From: Alloacidobacterium dinghuense
GTDB lineage: Bacteria > Acidobacteriota > Terriglobia > Terriglobales > Acidobacteriaceae
Reading direction: 5' to 3'
NCBI RefSeq assembly: GCF_014274465.1
Contig: NZ_CP060394.1
Coordinates: forward strand, 620,001-684,000
DNA length: 64,000 nt
Of this stretch, positions 1 through 9,334 are shown piece after piece. Under the pieces are notes generated by a model that was not told the DNA's origin, did no database searches, and was given only the letters and a program-made list of their open reading frames with translations. The stretch's first letter is position 1; every line of letters starts with the position of its first letter. The position numbers and the translations under genes were made by a program.

Positions 1-1
1 T

Positions 2-1024
2 GCAGGGCGCAACAAGCCCACAATGCGCGTGCTTGTCCGGACGACGGTCTTTCCATTGGCGTTGATTGTCGCGACGGGTGCATGGATGGGATATTACGAT
101 TACCGCGCCTTCGGCAGCCCCCTGACTCCGCCATATAAACTCAACCGCGCCACGTACGCAGTAGCGCCTTACTATATCTGGCAATCACCTCGACCTGAAC
201 CCCTGTACCACCACGAAGTCATGCGGGAGTTCTACACTCGCGATGAAATGCATGACTATGGAAAAGTCCAGACCATTCTTGGTTTCTCGCGCCAAACGCT
301 CATAAAGTTCGTCAGAGGCGTGTTCTTTTTTTCGGGATTCGCCCTGCTGCCGCCTCTGATTATGCTCCGGCGCGTCTGTCTTGATCGTCGTATCCGTTTC
401 CTGCTTCTGTGTTCGCTCGTACTGGCCGCAGGAATGTTTATAGAAAATTTCCTCTATCCACACTACATCGCAGCCTTCACTGCCGTGTTTTATGCCATCG
501 GCTTACAGGCCATGCGTCATTTGCGAGTTTGGAAACCGGGCGGCAATCCCGTTGGAATGGCAATAACGCGGCTCACTGTAAGTTTGTGTTTTGTACTGGT
601 GATCGCGCGTTTGGATGCGGCGACGTCTCATCCGATGATTGTCATGAGGTCGGATGCCATCGCGGATTGGGGTGGCCCGGAAAATTATGGAGTCGAACGC
701 GCTCGCATCGAAAACGAATTGGAGCATCAACCAGGAAAACAACTGGTAATTGTCAGATATGTTCCGAGCCACGATGCATTCAATGAATGGGTGTACAACG
801 CTCCAGACATAGACACTTCCAAAGTGATCTGGGCGAGAGAAATGGATGACGCCAGCAATCTGGAGCTAGTTCGCTACTACAAAGATCGAAAGGTGTGGCT
901 GGCACAGCCGGATCTACAACCGGCCGGATTGTCTCCATATCCTCTTCCGAATACACGTGCAATCCCCTCAATGAATTCAATCTCGGCTGCGGACGGTGAT
1001 AACCAGCCGCAGTTCGGAGGCTAA
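2..1024 (+). CDS. Membrane protein, 5'-truncated by window edge
   Basis: The frame is open from base 2 and continues through the first in-frame ATG (base 23), so the true start lies upstream of the window. The visible 340 residues hold about five hydrophobic spans (near residues 8-25, 100-120, 130-150, 155-172 and 188-206 counted from base 23) followed by a soluble C-terminal tail of about 130 residues. This resembles the C-terminal half of bacterial GT39/PMT-like polytopic membrane proteins, but no catalytic motif is visible. It ends 4 bp before a GT2 glycosyltransferase, suggesting joint work on envelope glycans. Function is inferred only from layout and neighbours. Confidence 0.7.
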   Translation, partial: AGRNKPTMRVLVRTTVFPLALIVATGAWMGYYDYRAFGSPLTPPYKLNRATYAVAPYYIWQSPRPEPLYHHEVMREFYTRDEMHDYGKVQTILGFSRQTLIKFVRGVFFFSGFALLPPLIMLRRVCLDRRIRFLLLCSLVLAAGMFIENFLYPHYIAAFTAVFYAIGLQAMRHLRVWKPGGNPVGMAITRLTVSLCFVLVIARLDAATSHPMIVMRSDAIADWGGPENYGVERARIENELEHQPGKQLVIVRYVPSHDAFNEWVYNAPDIDTSKVIWAREMDDASNLELVRYYKDRKVWLAQPDLQPAGLSPYPLPNTRAIPSMNSISAADGDNQPQFGG

Positions 1025-1028
1025 TTTT

Positions 1029-1853
1029 ATGATCAACGGAAAACGCGTTGCTGTTGTCATGCCGGCCTACAATGCCGAAAGAACCCTGGAAAAGACCGTG
1101 CGGGAACTTCCAGAAGAAGTTGATATCAAGATTCTCGTCGACGACGCAAGCACGGATGAAACCGCCCGCTTGTCGGAACAGCTTGGCGTGCGCACTTTTA
1201 TCCACGATGCGAACTACGGGTACGGGCGCAATCAGCAGACATGTTATCGCGAGGCTCTCTCAGCGGGTGCAGACATCGTCGTCATGGTCCACGCCGACTA
1301 CCAATATGAGCCAAAGCTGGTATCCGCCATAGCCGCGATGGTTTCAAGCGGCGTGTATGACATGGTCCTTGCCTCGCGGATTCTTGGAGGCGGGGCTCTT
1401 CGCGGGGGAATGCCGGTCTATAAGTACATCTTCAACCGTCTGCTGACTGGATTTCAGAACCTGTTTCTCGGAGCAAAGCTCTCCGAGTATCACACTGGCT
1501 ACCGCGCCTTCTCGCGGGAACTGTTGCAGACGCTGCCTCTGCTTGAAAACTCTGATGACTTTGTCTTCGACAACCAGATGATTGCTCAGGCTCTCATGTT
1601 CGGCTTCCGCATAGGAGAAATATCCTGCCCGACGAAATATTTCGAGGAGGCTTCTTCCATCAACTTCAGGCGCAGCGCGAAATATGGCTTGGGAGTACTG
1701 CGGACGACTGCCAGTTTTGTGGCCCATAAGATGGGCATTATCAAAGCGCCTGCCTTTGAAACAACTGGAAGAAAGGTAACTCTCAAATACTATGCAGAAC
1801 CAGCGCATAGTCTTGAGGCACTGACGCAATCCTTGCCACCGGTTGCTCAATAA
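1029..1853 (+). CDS. Family 2 glycosyltransferase (DPM1-like)
   Basis: A 274-aa GT2 enzyme. It opens with [14 protein letters not shown], the nucleotide-sugar binding strand, followed by VDDASTDET (the first Asp pair) and [11 protein letters not shown], which occupies the DXD position. Enzymes of this type move a sugar from a nucleotide donor to a polyprenyl phosphate on the cytoplasmic face of the membrane. There is no membrane anchor at the C-terminus. I chose ATG 1029 because CGGAGG lies 8 bases upstream at 1015-1020; an upstream in-frame start at 996 would overlap the previous gene and has no such site. The acceptor and sugar cannot be told from sequence. Confidence 0.88.
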   Translation: MINGKRVAVVMPAYNAERTLEKTVRELPEEVDIKILVDDASTDETARLSEQLGVRTFIHDANYGYGRNQQTCYREALSAGADIVVMVHADYQYEPKLVSAIAAMVSSGVYDMVLASRILGGGALRGGMPVYKYIFNRLLTGFQNLFLGAKLSEYHTGYRAFSRELLQTLPLLENSDDFVFDNQMIAQALMFGFRIGEISCPTKYFEEASSINFRRSAKYGLGVLRTTASFVAHKMGIIKAPAFETTGRKVTLKYYAEPAHSLEALTQSLPPVAQ

Positions 1854-1963
1854 TCGTCTCATCGAAGAGAAAGTAGGAAGTCGGATTCAGCTCTCAAGGT
1901 AGCCAAAAGCGCGAACGGCTATTTCTGTTGTTTGTACAGAGATAAGCCTTTAGTCTTACCAAA

Positions 1964-4030
1964 ATGATACGTTTTTCGACTGCCCTGTTTGCTGTTGCCT
2001 TTCCATTCGCAGTTTCGCTCTCAGGTCAAACACCAGCGGCCAACGCAACTGCGCCGTCCGCACCGCATGCGATGACGCTTGACGATCTCTTCCATTTACA
2101 GGATATGGGTGATCCACAGGTTTCGCCGGACGGAAAGTGGGTTGCATACACAGCCAGTACGATCGACACCGTCGCTGACAAGCGGCTGACCGACATCTGG
2201 ATGGTGAGTTGGGATGGCTCGGCAGACATCCGGTTGACCTATGCGAATGAGAATTCAGCCAGCGCGCCTCGTTGGAGTCCAGATGGAAAATATCTGTCCT
2301 TCACTTCTGACCGCGCCGGCAAGACAAAAGGCTCGCAGGTCTGGGTGCTGGACCGGCGGGGCGGAGAGGCGCGTCAGCTCACCGATGTAAAGAATCACCT
2401 GTCCTACTACGGCTGGTCTCCAGATGGAAAGAAGCTGCTGCTCGGGATCTCCGAGGACAAAGAGGCGGAATCCGAGGCAAAGGACAAGGATAAAGACAAA
2501 GAGAAAGAAAAGCCCAAACCAATCATCATCGACCGCTATCACTTCAAGCAGGACATCGAAGGCTACATCTCATCAGAGACGATGCCGACATTGATTTATT
2601 TGTTCGACGTCGACACACATAAGCTGGAAAAACTGACGACGGATGCCAAATATAACGAGCAGAACGCCGTGTGGTCTCCGGATGGGACGTACATTGCATA
2701 TGTCAGCAATCATGATGCTGATCCTGACCGGACAACCAATACGGATGTATTTATCGTCGATGCCAAAGTCAATTCCACACCAAAGAAATTAACGACGTTT
2801 GATGGGCAAGATGGGGGGCGGCTGGCCTGGAGTCCGGATAGCAAATGGATTGCCTATCTGCATGGCAGCGAGCCGAAATATCTTGAGTACAACCAGAACA
2901 AGCTCGCAGTGGTTCCAGCATCTGGCGGCGAGCCGCGTGTACTTACCGAGAAGCTGGATCGCGCTGTTTCATCGCCCATGTTCACTGAGGATGGACAATC
3001 TGTAACTGTGTTGGTGACGGATGATCGTTCCGAGTATCTGGCTTCGGTTTCTCTGGGTGATGGGTCGGTTAAGCGGCTCATCGATACCCCGGGATCAGTG
3101 ATGATGCGGAATCAGACTGCGGACCATTCCGCAGTCGTGTGGTCAACCGATATGGCTCCCGGGGAGATCTTCGCTTTTGAAGATGGCAAACTGCGAAAGT
3201 TGACATCACACAATGATGCGTTGATGGCGCAGCTGAAGCTGGGGGAGACTCGCGATCTAGAGACAAAGACAAAAGATGATGCTGACGTACACGCACTGCT
3301 AACTCTCCCCATCGGTTATCAAGCCGGGCAAAAGTATCCGATGTTGCTGCGCATCCACGGCGGCCCAGACGGCCAGGACGCCCATGCCTTTGTCCCGGAG
3401 CGCCAGCTTTTCGCTGGGCGCGGTTATGCCGTCTTGAACGTAAACTACCGTGGCAGCGCCGGACGAAGTGCGGCATACCAGCGGAGCATTTTCTCCGACT
3501 GGGGAAACAAAGAAGTTATTGATCTGCTGGCGTGTGTGGACGAGGCTGTGAAGGAGGGAGTGGCAGATCCCGATCGTCTGGGCGTGGGTGGATGGAGTTA
3601 CGGAGGCATCCTGACCGACTACACCATTGCAAGCTCGACGCGCTTCAAGGCGGCGATCAGTGGTGCGGGGACAGGCAGTCCGTTAGGCTTCTATGGCGTG
3701 GATCAGTACATCATTCAATACGATCAGGAACTCGGGCCGCCATGGAAAAATCTCGATACCTATCTGAAGCTCGGCTATCCATTGCTCCACGCCGACAGGA
3801 TCCGTACGCCGACTCTCTTCATGGGTGGCGATAAGGACTTCAACGTGCCTCTGATGGGCGGAGAACAGATGTATCAGGCGCTCCGCAGCCTGAATGTGCC
3901 GACGGAGCTGGTTGTATATCCGGGGCAGTTTCACGGATTTACGCGTCCGAGCTTCATCCGCGACCGCTATCAGCGCTATTTCGATTGGTATGACAAATAC
4001 CTTATGCCCCAGCAACCAGCGAAGAAATAA
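1964..4030 (+). CDS. Secreted S9 family peptidase (prolyl oligopeptidase/DPP type)
   Basis: A 688-aa protein with a hydrophobic N-terminal export signal (residues 1-24). A beta-propeller built from TolB/WD40-like blades with repeated WSPDGK motifs fills residues 35-420. The C-terminal alpha/beta hydrolase domain carries the triad Ser545 (in GWSYGG), Asp625 (in GGDKDFNVP) and His657 (in GQFHGF). These enzymes cleave peptides in the periplasm, with access gated by the propeller. A charged Lys/Asp/Glu-rich loop near residues 165-187 is a low-complexity insert. It stands alone, with a 110-bp upstream gap, and probably has its own promoter. Confidence 0.93.
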   Translation: MIRFSTALFAVAFPFAVSLSGQTPAANATAPSAPHAMTLDDLFHLQDMGDPQVSPDGKWVAYTASTIDTVADKRLTDIWMVSWDGSADIRLTYANENSASAPRWSPDGKYLSFTSDRAGKTKGSQVWVLDRRGGEARQLTDVKNHLSYYGWSPDGKKLLLGISEDKEAESEAKDKDKDKEKEKPKPIIIDRYHFKQDIEGYISSETMPTLIYLFDVDTHKLEKLTTDAKYNEQNAVWSPDGTYIAYVSNHDADPDRTTNTDVFIVDAKVNSTPKKLTTFDGQDGGRLAWSPDSKWIAYLHGSEPKYLEYNQNKLAVVPASGGEPRVLTEKLDRAVSSPMFTEDGQSVTVLVTDDRSEYLASVSLGDGSVKRLIDTPGSVMMRNQTADHSAVVWSTDMAPGEIFAFEDGKLRKLTSHNDALMAQLKLGETRDLETKTKDDADVHALLTLPIGYQAGQKYPMLLRIHGGPDGQDAHAFVPERQLFAGRGYAVLNVNYRGSAGRSAAYQRSIFSDWGNKEVIDLLACVDEAVKEGVADPDRLGVGGWSYGGILTDYTIASSTRFKAAISGAGTGSPLGFYGVDQYIIQYDQELGPPWKNLDTYLKLGYPLLHADRIRTPTLFMGGDKDFNVPLMGGEQMYQALRSLNVPTELVVYPGQFHGFTRPSFIRDRYQRYFDWYDKYLMPQQPAKK

Positions 4031-4048
4031 CCAGCGGAGGTTGCTCGT

Positions 4049-5191
4049 TTGGTGTGCTCTGCAGAAGTGGGCGCAGGGATGCTAACCTCAAAAGTGATCT
4101 CCGCAATGAAACAGCGTTTTCCCAATACACAGACTGAGCCTGATAATCTCACCTCCGGCTCGCGTTTCGTACGTGCATGTCAGCGCAAACCTATCGATCG
4201 CACTCCGGTATGGTTTCTGCGCCAGGCAGGCCGATATATGCCTGAGTATCAGGCTGTGCGAAAGCATCATTCGCTGCTGGAAATTTGTAAGAAGCCAGAA
4301 CTGGCAGCCGAGGTGACAATCACGGCGGCGGAAAGGCTCGATGTGGATGCGGCCATTATTTTCGCCGATCTATTGCTGCCGTTTGAGCCTATGGGGCTTG
4401 ACTTCGAGTTCCAGGCAGGCGAAGGCCCGGTAGTTCACAAACCCATACGCACATATGAAGACGTTACGCGCCTGCGCGTGGACAAGGCATCTGAGCTTGG
4501 CTACGTTGCCGAAGCAATTCAAAGAGTAGTCGCTCATTTCAAGGAGCGCATTGGAGTCATCGGTTTCTGTGGCGCTCCGTTTACGCTGGCTAGCTACATG
4601 ATCGAAGGCGGTAGCTCACGAAATTACATTGCTGCCAAAACGATGATGTATCGACAGCCCGATGCTTGGCGGCTGCTGATGGAAAAGCTTGTTACCGTAT
4701 TGAGCGCATATGTCCGGCAACAAGTAGACGCCGGTGCGGATGTCATCCAGATATTCGATAGCTGGGTGGGTGTTTTGAGCGTCGAGGATTATCGCGATTT
4801 TGTGTTGCCTGCCGCTAAAATTCTGATCCGTGAAGTGCAGTCTTTCGGTGTGCCAGTCATTTACTTCGGTGTCGAGACGGCGAGCTTACTTCCCGCGATG
4901 CGCGAAACAGGTGCAGACGTTCTTGGACTCGATTGGCGAACACCCCTGGGCGAGACATGGAAGTCGCTGGATTACGCGTGCGCGGTGCAAGGGAACCTCG
5001 ATCCGATTACGTTGTTTGCTGAGCCGGGGTTGATTCGAGAGAGAGTGAAGTCGATACTTACCCAGGCCGGGGGTAGGCCGGGGCATATCTTCAACCTTGG
5101 GCATGGGATTGTACCGGGCACCCCGGTTGAGAACGTGCAGCACGTGGTGCGGTTTGTGCGGGAGCTCTCGGCGGAGGTGGGGCGTGGGTGA
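4049..5191 (+). CDS. hemE: Uroporphyrinogen decarboxylase
   Basis: Decarboxylates the four acetate side chains of uroporphyrinogen III to give coproporphyrinogen III. The active-site block RQAGRYMPEY is at residues 58-67, followed by the family's FADLLLPFEPMGLD segment and the C-terminal LGHGI block. TTG 4049 is chosen because CGGAGG (4035-4040) precedes it by 8 bases. ATG 4079 and ATG 4106 are in frame, lack a good ribosome site, and would give a length (370 or 361 aa) closer to the family's usual 340-360. The start is therefore uncertain, the identity is not. It is the first gene of a three-gene heme operon, with its stop inside hemH. Confidence 0.95.
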   Translation: MVCSAEVGAGMLTSKVISAMKQRFPNTQTEPDNLTSGSRFVRACQRKPIDRTPVWFLRQAGRYMPEYQAVRKHHSLLEICKKPELAAEVTITAAERLDVDAAIIFADLLLPFEPMGLDFEFQAGEGPVVHKPIRTYEDVTRLRVDKASELGYVAEAIQRVVAHFKERIGVIGFCGAPFTLASYMIEGGSSRNYIAAKTMMYRQPDAWRLLMEKLVTVLSAYVRQQVDAGADVIQIFDSWVGVLSVEDYRDFVLPAAKILIREVQSFGVPVIYFGVETASLLPAMRETGADVLGLDWRTPLGETWKSLDYACAVQGNLDPITLFAEPGLIRERVKSILTQAGGRPGHIFNLGHGIVPGTPVENVQHVVRFVRELSAEVGRG

Positions 5192-6110
5192 TCGTGCAGC
5201 GGTGTTGCTGCTGGCTCATGGCACCCCGGATACGCTGGATGAGATACCGCAATACCTGAGTAATGTCACTGGTGGGCGGCCGATGCCGGAGTCGGTGATC
5301 GAGGAGATACGGCACCGGTATTCGCTGATCGGGTCGAGTCCGCTGACTCGGCTGACGCAGGAGCAGGGGCGGTTGCTGGGGAATGAGCTGGATGTGCCGG
5401 TGTATGTCGGCATGCGCAACTGGAAGCCATACATCAAGGACACCGTTCACCTGATGGTGGAGGACGGGATCACCTCGGCAGTGGTGATCTGCCTGGCTCC
5501 GCAGAACTCACGCACCAGCGTTGGGCTGTATAAGCGCGCCGTGGAAGCGGCTGCAGGCGACCGGTTGCGGATTGACTTCGTCGAAGGATGGGCGGACGAT
5601 CTGCTCCTCGCCGAGGCGTTTGCCGAGCGGTTGCGGCCATTGTGGCACGCGCTCTCGCGGGAGATCGGAGATCCGGCGCCGGTGCTGTTCACGGCGCACA
5701 GCGTTCCGCAGAGGACGGTCGAACCGGGACCAGATCAGCCAGCCGATCCGTATGCAGACCAGGCGAGGCTCACGGCTGAGAATGTGGCTGATTGCGTTCC
5801 CACGTTGAGGGAGTGGTCCTTTGCCTTCCAGAGTCAGGGCATGTCGGGCGGTCCGTGGCTTGGGCCGACGGTTGAGGACACGCTGACGGCGATGCGGGAG
5901 GCAGGGCACACGACAGTTATCATCCACCCGATTGGCTTCCTCTGCGATCACGTGGAGATCCTGTACGACATCGATATTGCCTTCCGTGACTTTGGCAAGA
6001 ACCTGGGAATGCGCGTTGAGCGGCCGCGGTCACTCAATAGCTCGCCGCTGCTCACGGCTGCGCTGCGAGGCCTTGCCAAGAACGGCCTCTGGCGGCTTGC
6101 TCAGGCATGA
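5184..6110 (+). CDS. hemH: Ferrochelatase (protoporphyrin or coproporphyrin type)
   Basis: Inserts ferrous iron into a porphyrin. The 308-aa product begins AAVLLLAHGTPDTLDEIP, the family's N-terminal strand, has FTAHSVP (the conserved catalytic His region) and ends with the HPIGFLCDHVEILYDID block whose His/Glu residues line the metal site. GTG 5184 is chosen because GCGGAGG (5171-5177) lies 6 bases upstream. This start overlaps the hemE stop by 8 bases, so the two are probably translationally coupled. Placement between hemE and the oxidase gene is typical of organisms that make heme through coproheme, but the sequence alone does not settle which porphyrin is used. Confidence 0.93.
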   Translation: MGDRAAVLLLAHGTPDTLDEIPQYLSNVTGGRPMPESVIEEIRHRYSLIGSSPLTRLTQEQGRLLGNELDVPVYVGMRNWKPYIKDTVHLMVEDGITSAVVICLAPQNSRTSVGLYKRAVEAAAGDRLRIDFVEGWADDLLLAEAFAERLRPLWHALSREIGDPAPVLFTAHSVPQRTVEPGPDQPADPYADQARLTAENVADCVPTLREWSFAFQSQGMSGGPWLGPTVEDTLTAMREAGHTTVIIHPIGFLCDHVEILYDIDIAFRDFGKNLGMRVERPRSLNSSPLLTAALRGLAKNGLWRLAQA

Positions 6111-7507
6111 GAGTCGCCGTTATCGGCGGAGGTATTGCTGGCGTTTCCGCCGCGCATGAGCTTGCACAATCGGGAATAGAGTTCGTTCTCTACGAGGCTT
6201 CTGGCCGTCTCGGCGGGATTGTCGAGACGGTGTGTCGTGATGGGTTTGTCATCGAATGCGGGCCTGATTCGTGGGTGACGGAGAAGCCGTGGGCTCGTGA
6301 GCTGGCGGTTGAGTTGGGACTCGAAGACGAGATCGTCGCGTCGAATGACCACTGGCGCAAGACGTACATCGTTCGCGGCGGGGAACTGGTGGCGATGCCC
6401 GATGGCATGCGCATGATGGTTCCCACGCAGTGGGAGCCAGTGCTGAGTTCGCCGCTCTTCAGTAAGGAGGCGCAGCAGGCGTATCTGCGCGAGCCGGAGC
6501 GCGCGGAGGAACTGAAGACGGCTGTTCCAGAATCCGACGAATCAGTTGCGAGCTTTGTTCGGCGGCATTTTGGCGATGAGGTGACCGATACGATTGGCGC
6601 TCCGCTGCTGGCTGGCGTTTTTGGCGGCGATGTGGATGAGCTGAGCGTGCGTGCCGTGATGCCTGCGTTCGTGAAGATGGAACGCGAGCATGGGAGTTTG
6701 ATTGCGGCGCTCGAGAAGAGTTCTCGCGGTGCTCAGAGCGCTTCGATTTTTACTACGCTCAAGTCCGGACTGCAGACGCTGATCGATCGCATGGTTGCGA
6801 CTTTGCCTGCATCGTCGATTCGACTGCGCAAAAGTGTGCAGAAAATCGAGTTTAAGGGCGGAAAGTGGTGCATTTTTGGCCCTTTTGCAGAGGAATTTGA
6901 TGCAGTTGTCGTGGCGACTCCTGCGGATGTGACGCGCGGGCTACTTTCGCCGATGGATCCGGCCTTCGACCAACTGCTGGCAATGGACGCTTCCTCTGCC
7001 ATCGTTGTGGCGCTGGCTTTTGCGCCGGAGATTGCGAAATCGTTGCGGATTCCGCCTGGATTCGGGTTTCTGGCGCCGCAGTCTCGCTCTGCCGCCGAGC
7101 GATCCAGCGTGCCTTCTCTACTTGCCTGCACATTCGTCGACCAGAAGTTCTCGCATCGCGTTCCCGAAGGCGGCGTTCTGCTCCGGGCCTTCTTTGGCGG
7201 CGCATCTGCGCCGCTTCTGCTCGATTCGCCGGATGACGAGGTTACAGGGCTCGCGCTGCGGCAGCTTTCATCGCTGCTGGGGCAGTTGCCGGAGCCGTCG
7301 TTTACGGTAGTCCGGCGCTGGCCGCGTTCCTTGCCGCAGTATGCGGTTGGGCATCTGGAGCGGATGGCTCGGTTAGAGGAGCGGGTGCGGGCTTTGCCTG
7401 GGTTGGAGTTGATTGGGAATGCGTATTACGGGGTTGGGCTTCCGGACCTGGTTCGGCAGGGGCGCGAGGCGGCGCGGAGGGTGATATCCCCCCTCCCCCC
7501 TGGTTAA
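6107..7507 (+). CDS. hemG: Protoporphyrinogen/coproporphyrinogen III oxidase (FAD)
   Basis: A 466-aa FAD-dependent, HemY-type oxidase that aromatises the porphyrinogen ring. The dinucleotide-binding fold is at the N-terminus (GGGIAG, residues 7-12), followed by GRLGGIVETV, which binds FAD. The C-terminal block with GNAYYGVGLPDLVRQGREAA is the second FAD contact typical of this family. The start ATG overlaps the hemH stop as ATGA, so the genes are coupled. It is the last gene of the operon. Either substrate is possible: the order hemE-hemH-oxidase suggests coproporphyrinogen (cgoX in that nomenclature). Confidence 0.93.
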   Translation: MRVAVIGGGIAGVSAAHELAQSGIEFVLYEASGRLGGIVETVCRDGFVIECGPDSWVTEKPWARELAVELGLEDEIVASNDHWRKTYIVRGGELVAMPDGMRMMVPTQWEPVLSSPLFSKEAQQAYLREPERAEELKTAVPESDESVASFVRRHFGDEVTDTIGAPLLAGVFGGDVDELSVRAVMPAFVKMEREHGSLIAALEKSSRGAQSASIFTTLKSGLQTLIDRMVATLPASSIRLRKSVQKIEFKGGKWCIFGPFAEEFDAVVVATPADVTRGLLSPMDPAFDQLLAMDASSAIVVALAFAPEIAKSLRIPPGFGFLAPQSRSAAERSSVPSLLACTFVDQKFSHRVPEGGVLLRAFFGGASAPLLLDSPDDEVTGLALRQLSSLLGQLPEPSFTVVRRWPRSLPQYAVGHLERMARLEERVRALPGLELIGNAYYGVGLPDLVRQGREAARRVISPLPPG

Positions 7508-7765
7508 TTTTCCTTTTCTTTATTTTTCAATGACTTACGAGGGGATCATCCCCTGCTATCCCTCTGATTTTGCTTGGTTTAGGTGCTTTCTAGTGTTTTC
7601 AATGACTTAGCGGGTAATCGGTTCTGTCCGTTATCTTGTTTCGCTGGGTTTTCCTGCCCTATATTCAGGATAGCAAGTTTGGTGAAGAAACACGCCAAAC
7701 TGGTTGGTTTGTAAAGCCTTTCTTTATAGAGGCTTGCGGTCGAGGTTACCATCGTGACCTCTTGA
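7508..7765. other. Intergenic stretch before the first insertion
   Basis: No convincing gene. It contains a 15-bp perfect palindrome AGGGGATCATCCCCT near 7541-7555, two direct copies of TTTTCAATGACTTA (near 7527 and 7596), and an inverted AGTTTGG/CCAAACT pair near 7675-7702. These look like decayed repeat or hairpin DNA downstream of the heme operon. Confidence 0.4.
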
Positions 7766-7773
7766 CAGGCTTC

Positions 7774-8332
7774 GGTAGTGTCTCAGTTTGGATTTTAGGG
7801 ATTAACCTGCGCTGCGAGGGCGCCGTGAGCGTATGCTACGCGCATCTGCATGATAACGTCGATAGGATTCATGGCGGGCGCCTTGCTGGAATCCTGGCCG
7901 GACCCGGCCTTGGTTGTGTCATTCTTCGCCCTGCTCGGTGTGGTCCCCGGGGCTGCCGGCGGGGCCCTCGCATTCGTCAGGGCTAAGGAACGGCTGTGGC
8001 AGCGCCTTGTGATCGGGGCCCTTGCCGGGGCACTGACCAGCTGGGTCGTGTTTTCCTCGATGCGGGGCCCGGACGACACCATCAGAGCACATGTTTTTTG
8101 GTGCATCGTGGGCGGCTACGCCGGGGCTGATGGGATTTCTATACTGCTGAAGGCCCTCGGACGAGAGAAATAACCTCTAAAGTCTCTGCTGGCAGAATGG
8201 CCCCGAGAATATACCCTCAGTTTGCCAATCCAGCGATTTCCTCAAAGCTCCAGACGTGATGAGATAACCCGGTTCTCTCGCCGGAGTAACGCCCGGCGGC
8301 AAGGGTTGTGGATTTCAAACTGAGACACTACC
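7774..8332. mobile_element. Transposase-less IS1-like cassette (mobile insertion cassette)
   Basis: A 559-bp unit bounded by perfect 17-bp inverted repeats, GGTAGTGTCTCAGTTTG at 7774-7790 and its complement at 8316-8332. It is flanked by an exact 8-bp direct duplication, CAGGCTTC, at 7766-7773 and 8333-8340. The end sequence shares GGTAGTGnnnCAGTTT with the neighbouring IS1-like element at 8415-10622. There is no transposase inside, only one small membrane-protein gene. The structure fits a mobile insertion cassette moved in trans by a related transposase. Ends and duplication are seen directly; trans-mobilisation is inference. Confidence 0.85.
7850..8173 (+). CDS. Small membrane protein, holin-like, cassette cargo
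   Basis: A 107-aa protein with three hydrophobic spans (about residues 18-42, 52-70 and 82-98) separated by a basic loop RAKERLWQR. It ends GGYAGADGISILLKALGREK. Small size, three spans and a Gly-rich third span followed by a charged tail resemble phage holins of the superfamily III type, but the similarity is too weak for a firm call. ATG 7850 lacks a clear ribosome site; ATG 7871 has TAGGA closely upstream and would give 100 aa. It is the only gene between the inverted repeats, so it is cargo. No lysin or spanin lies nearby. Confidence 0.6.
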   Translation: MITSIGFMAGALLESWPDPALVVSFFALLGVVPGAAGGALAFVRAKERLWQRLVIGALAGALTSWVVFSSMRGPDDTIRAHVFWCIVGGYAGADGISILLKALGREK

Positions 8333-8414
8333 CAGGCTTCCTGCCGGGGATGCAGATAGGCCTTGCTGCCGCAAGGCATCGCACTCACTTTGTTCGTACT
8401 GGTCCTTCGGCTTC

Positions 8415-8442
8415 GGTAGTGGTGCAGTTTACTTTTCCACAG
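8415..8442 (+). repeat. Left terminal inverted repeat of IS1-like element
   Basis: Begins GGTAGTGGTGCAGTTT and ends TTTCCACAG; pairs with 10595-10622 (25 of 28 identical). It contains the transposase stop codon. Confidence 0.93.
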
Positions 8443-9322
8443 ATTCAAGTGCCCTGCGAATCAAATCCTGATCGATAGTGGACTTGGCTGCGACTTTCTT
8501 GGGAATCAGAGCGCACAGTTCCTCTAGTGTCCAGATGTGATCTGTAAGCCCTGCTTGCATCGCTGGCGTCACTCTCAAGGTCTTGTGAACCTTGCAGAAG
8601 TTGTAATACATGAAGTGCAGCGCGACAGCATGAGCGTGATTCTCCTGTTTCTTCGAGAATCCATTAGTCAGCCGGGTAAAGCGGCGCATATGCATCCGCA
8701 TGGTTAGATTCTGGCGTTCTACAAAACTGGTAGAAACGTGCTTTGGATCAGGATTACCGCATACAGTTTTCATGTCCGTTCCAATAATGGCTGAGGGGGA
8801 ATATCGCCGTGCTTCTTCTTTGTCTGGAGCGCCGTAGATTTTGTGGAGTTGCGCATAATCGACTTCCGAGCCAAAGGCCGCTTCAATCGCATCTGGGTAT
8901 GCTTTCAACGCGTCTGTAGTGATCTGCGGCCTTCCAACAATCCGATCCGCACAATCTTGGATAAATTCAAACGTACAGCCTTTATCCCGCAGCCCGACGA
9001 GGTATGAAACGCAGAGCTTGGTATCGGCGTCAATTCCGGTCCAGGTCCAGGCATCGCCCCAGCCTTCCTGCTTCTGTTCGGGTGAAGCTGCCTTCTTCTT
9101 TGCGCCAACAAAAGACCAGATTTCATCGCATTGCAACCGCTTTACGCGAAGTCCGCGCACGTTCTGGTCGTGATATTCAGCACAGGCAATACCAAGATCG
9201 CGAAGCAGGTTCAGAACTGTGTGCTTAGCAACGCCCGTCATGCGGACGATTGCATTGATGCTGTTGCCTTCTACTAGAGCTGAGACGACTTGGACGCGCT
9301 TTGCTGTGCTTAGCCGATTCAT
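8429..9322 (-). CDS. IS1 family transposase
   Basis: A 297-aa single-frame DDE transposase. An N-terminal helix-turn-helix (residues 1-45, STAKRVQVVSALVEGN then TGVAKHTVLNLL) binds the ends. The catalytic core has Asp66 in LQCDEIWSFV, Asp137 in ITTDALKAY and Glu202 in SFVERQNLTMRM; the last is the IS1-type E-R-x-N-L-T-x-R signature. Unlike classical IS1 there is no InsA/InsB frameshift, as in the long single-ORF IS1 subgroup. ATG 9322 is chosen because GGGGGAG lies 5 bases upstream. The gene looks intact and so may be active. It is transcribed divergently from the P63C gene across an 82-bp region with four 9-bp repeats. Confidence 0.93.
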   Translation of the reverse strand: MNRLSTAKRVQVVSALVEGNSINAIVRMTGVAKHTVLNLLRDLGIACAEYHDQNVRGLRVKRLQCDEIWSFVGAKKKAASPEQKQEGWGDAWTWTGIDADTKLCVSYLVGLRDKGCTFEFIQDCADRIVGRPQITTDALKAYPDAIEAAFGSEVDYAQLHKIYGAPDKEEARRYSPSAIIGTDMKTVCGNPDPKHVSTSFVERQNLTMRMHMRRFTRLTNGFSKKQENHAHAVALHFMYYNFCKVHKTLRVTPAMQAGLTDHIWTLEELCALIPKKVAAKSTIDQDLIRRALESVEK

Positions 9323-9334
9323 CAAATCTCCCCC

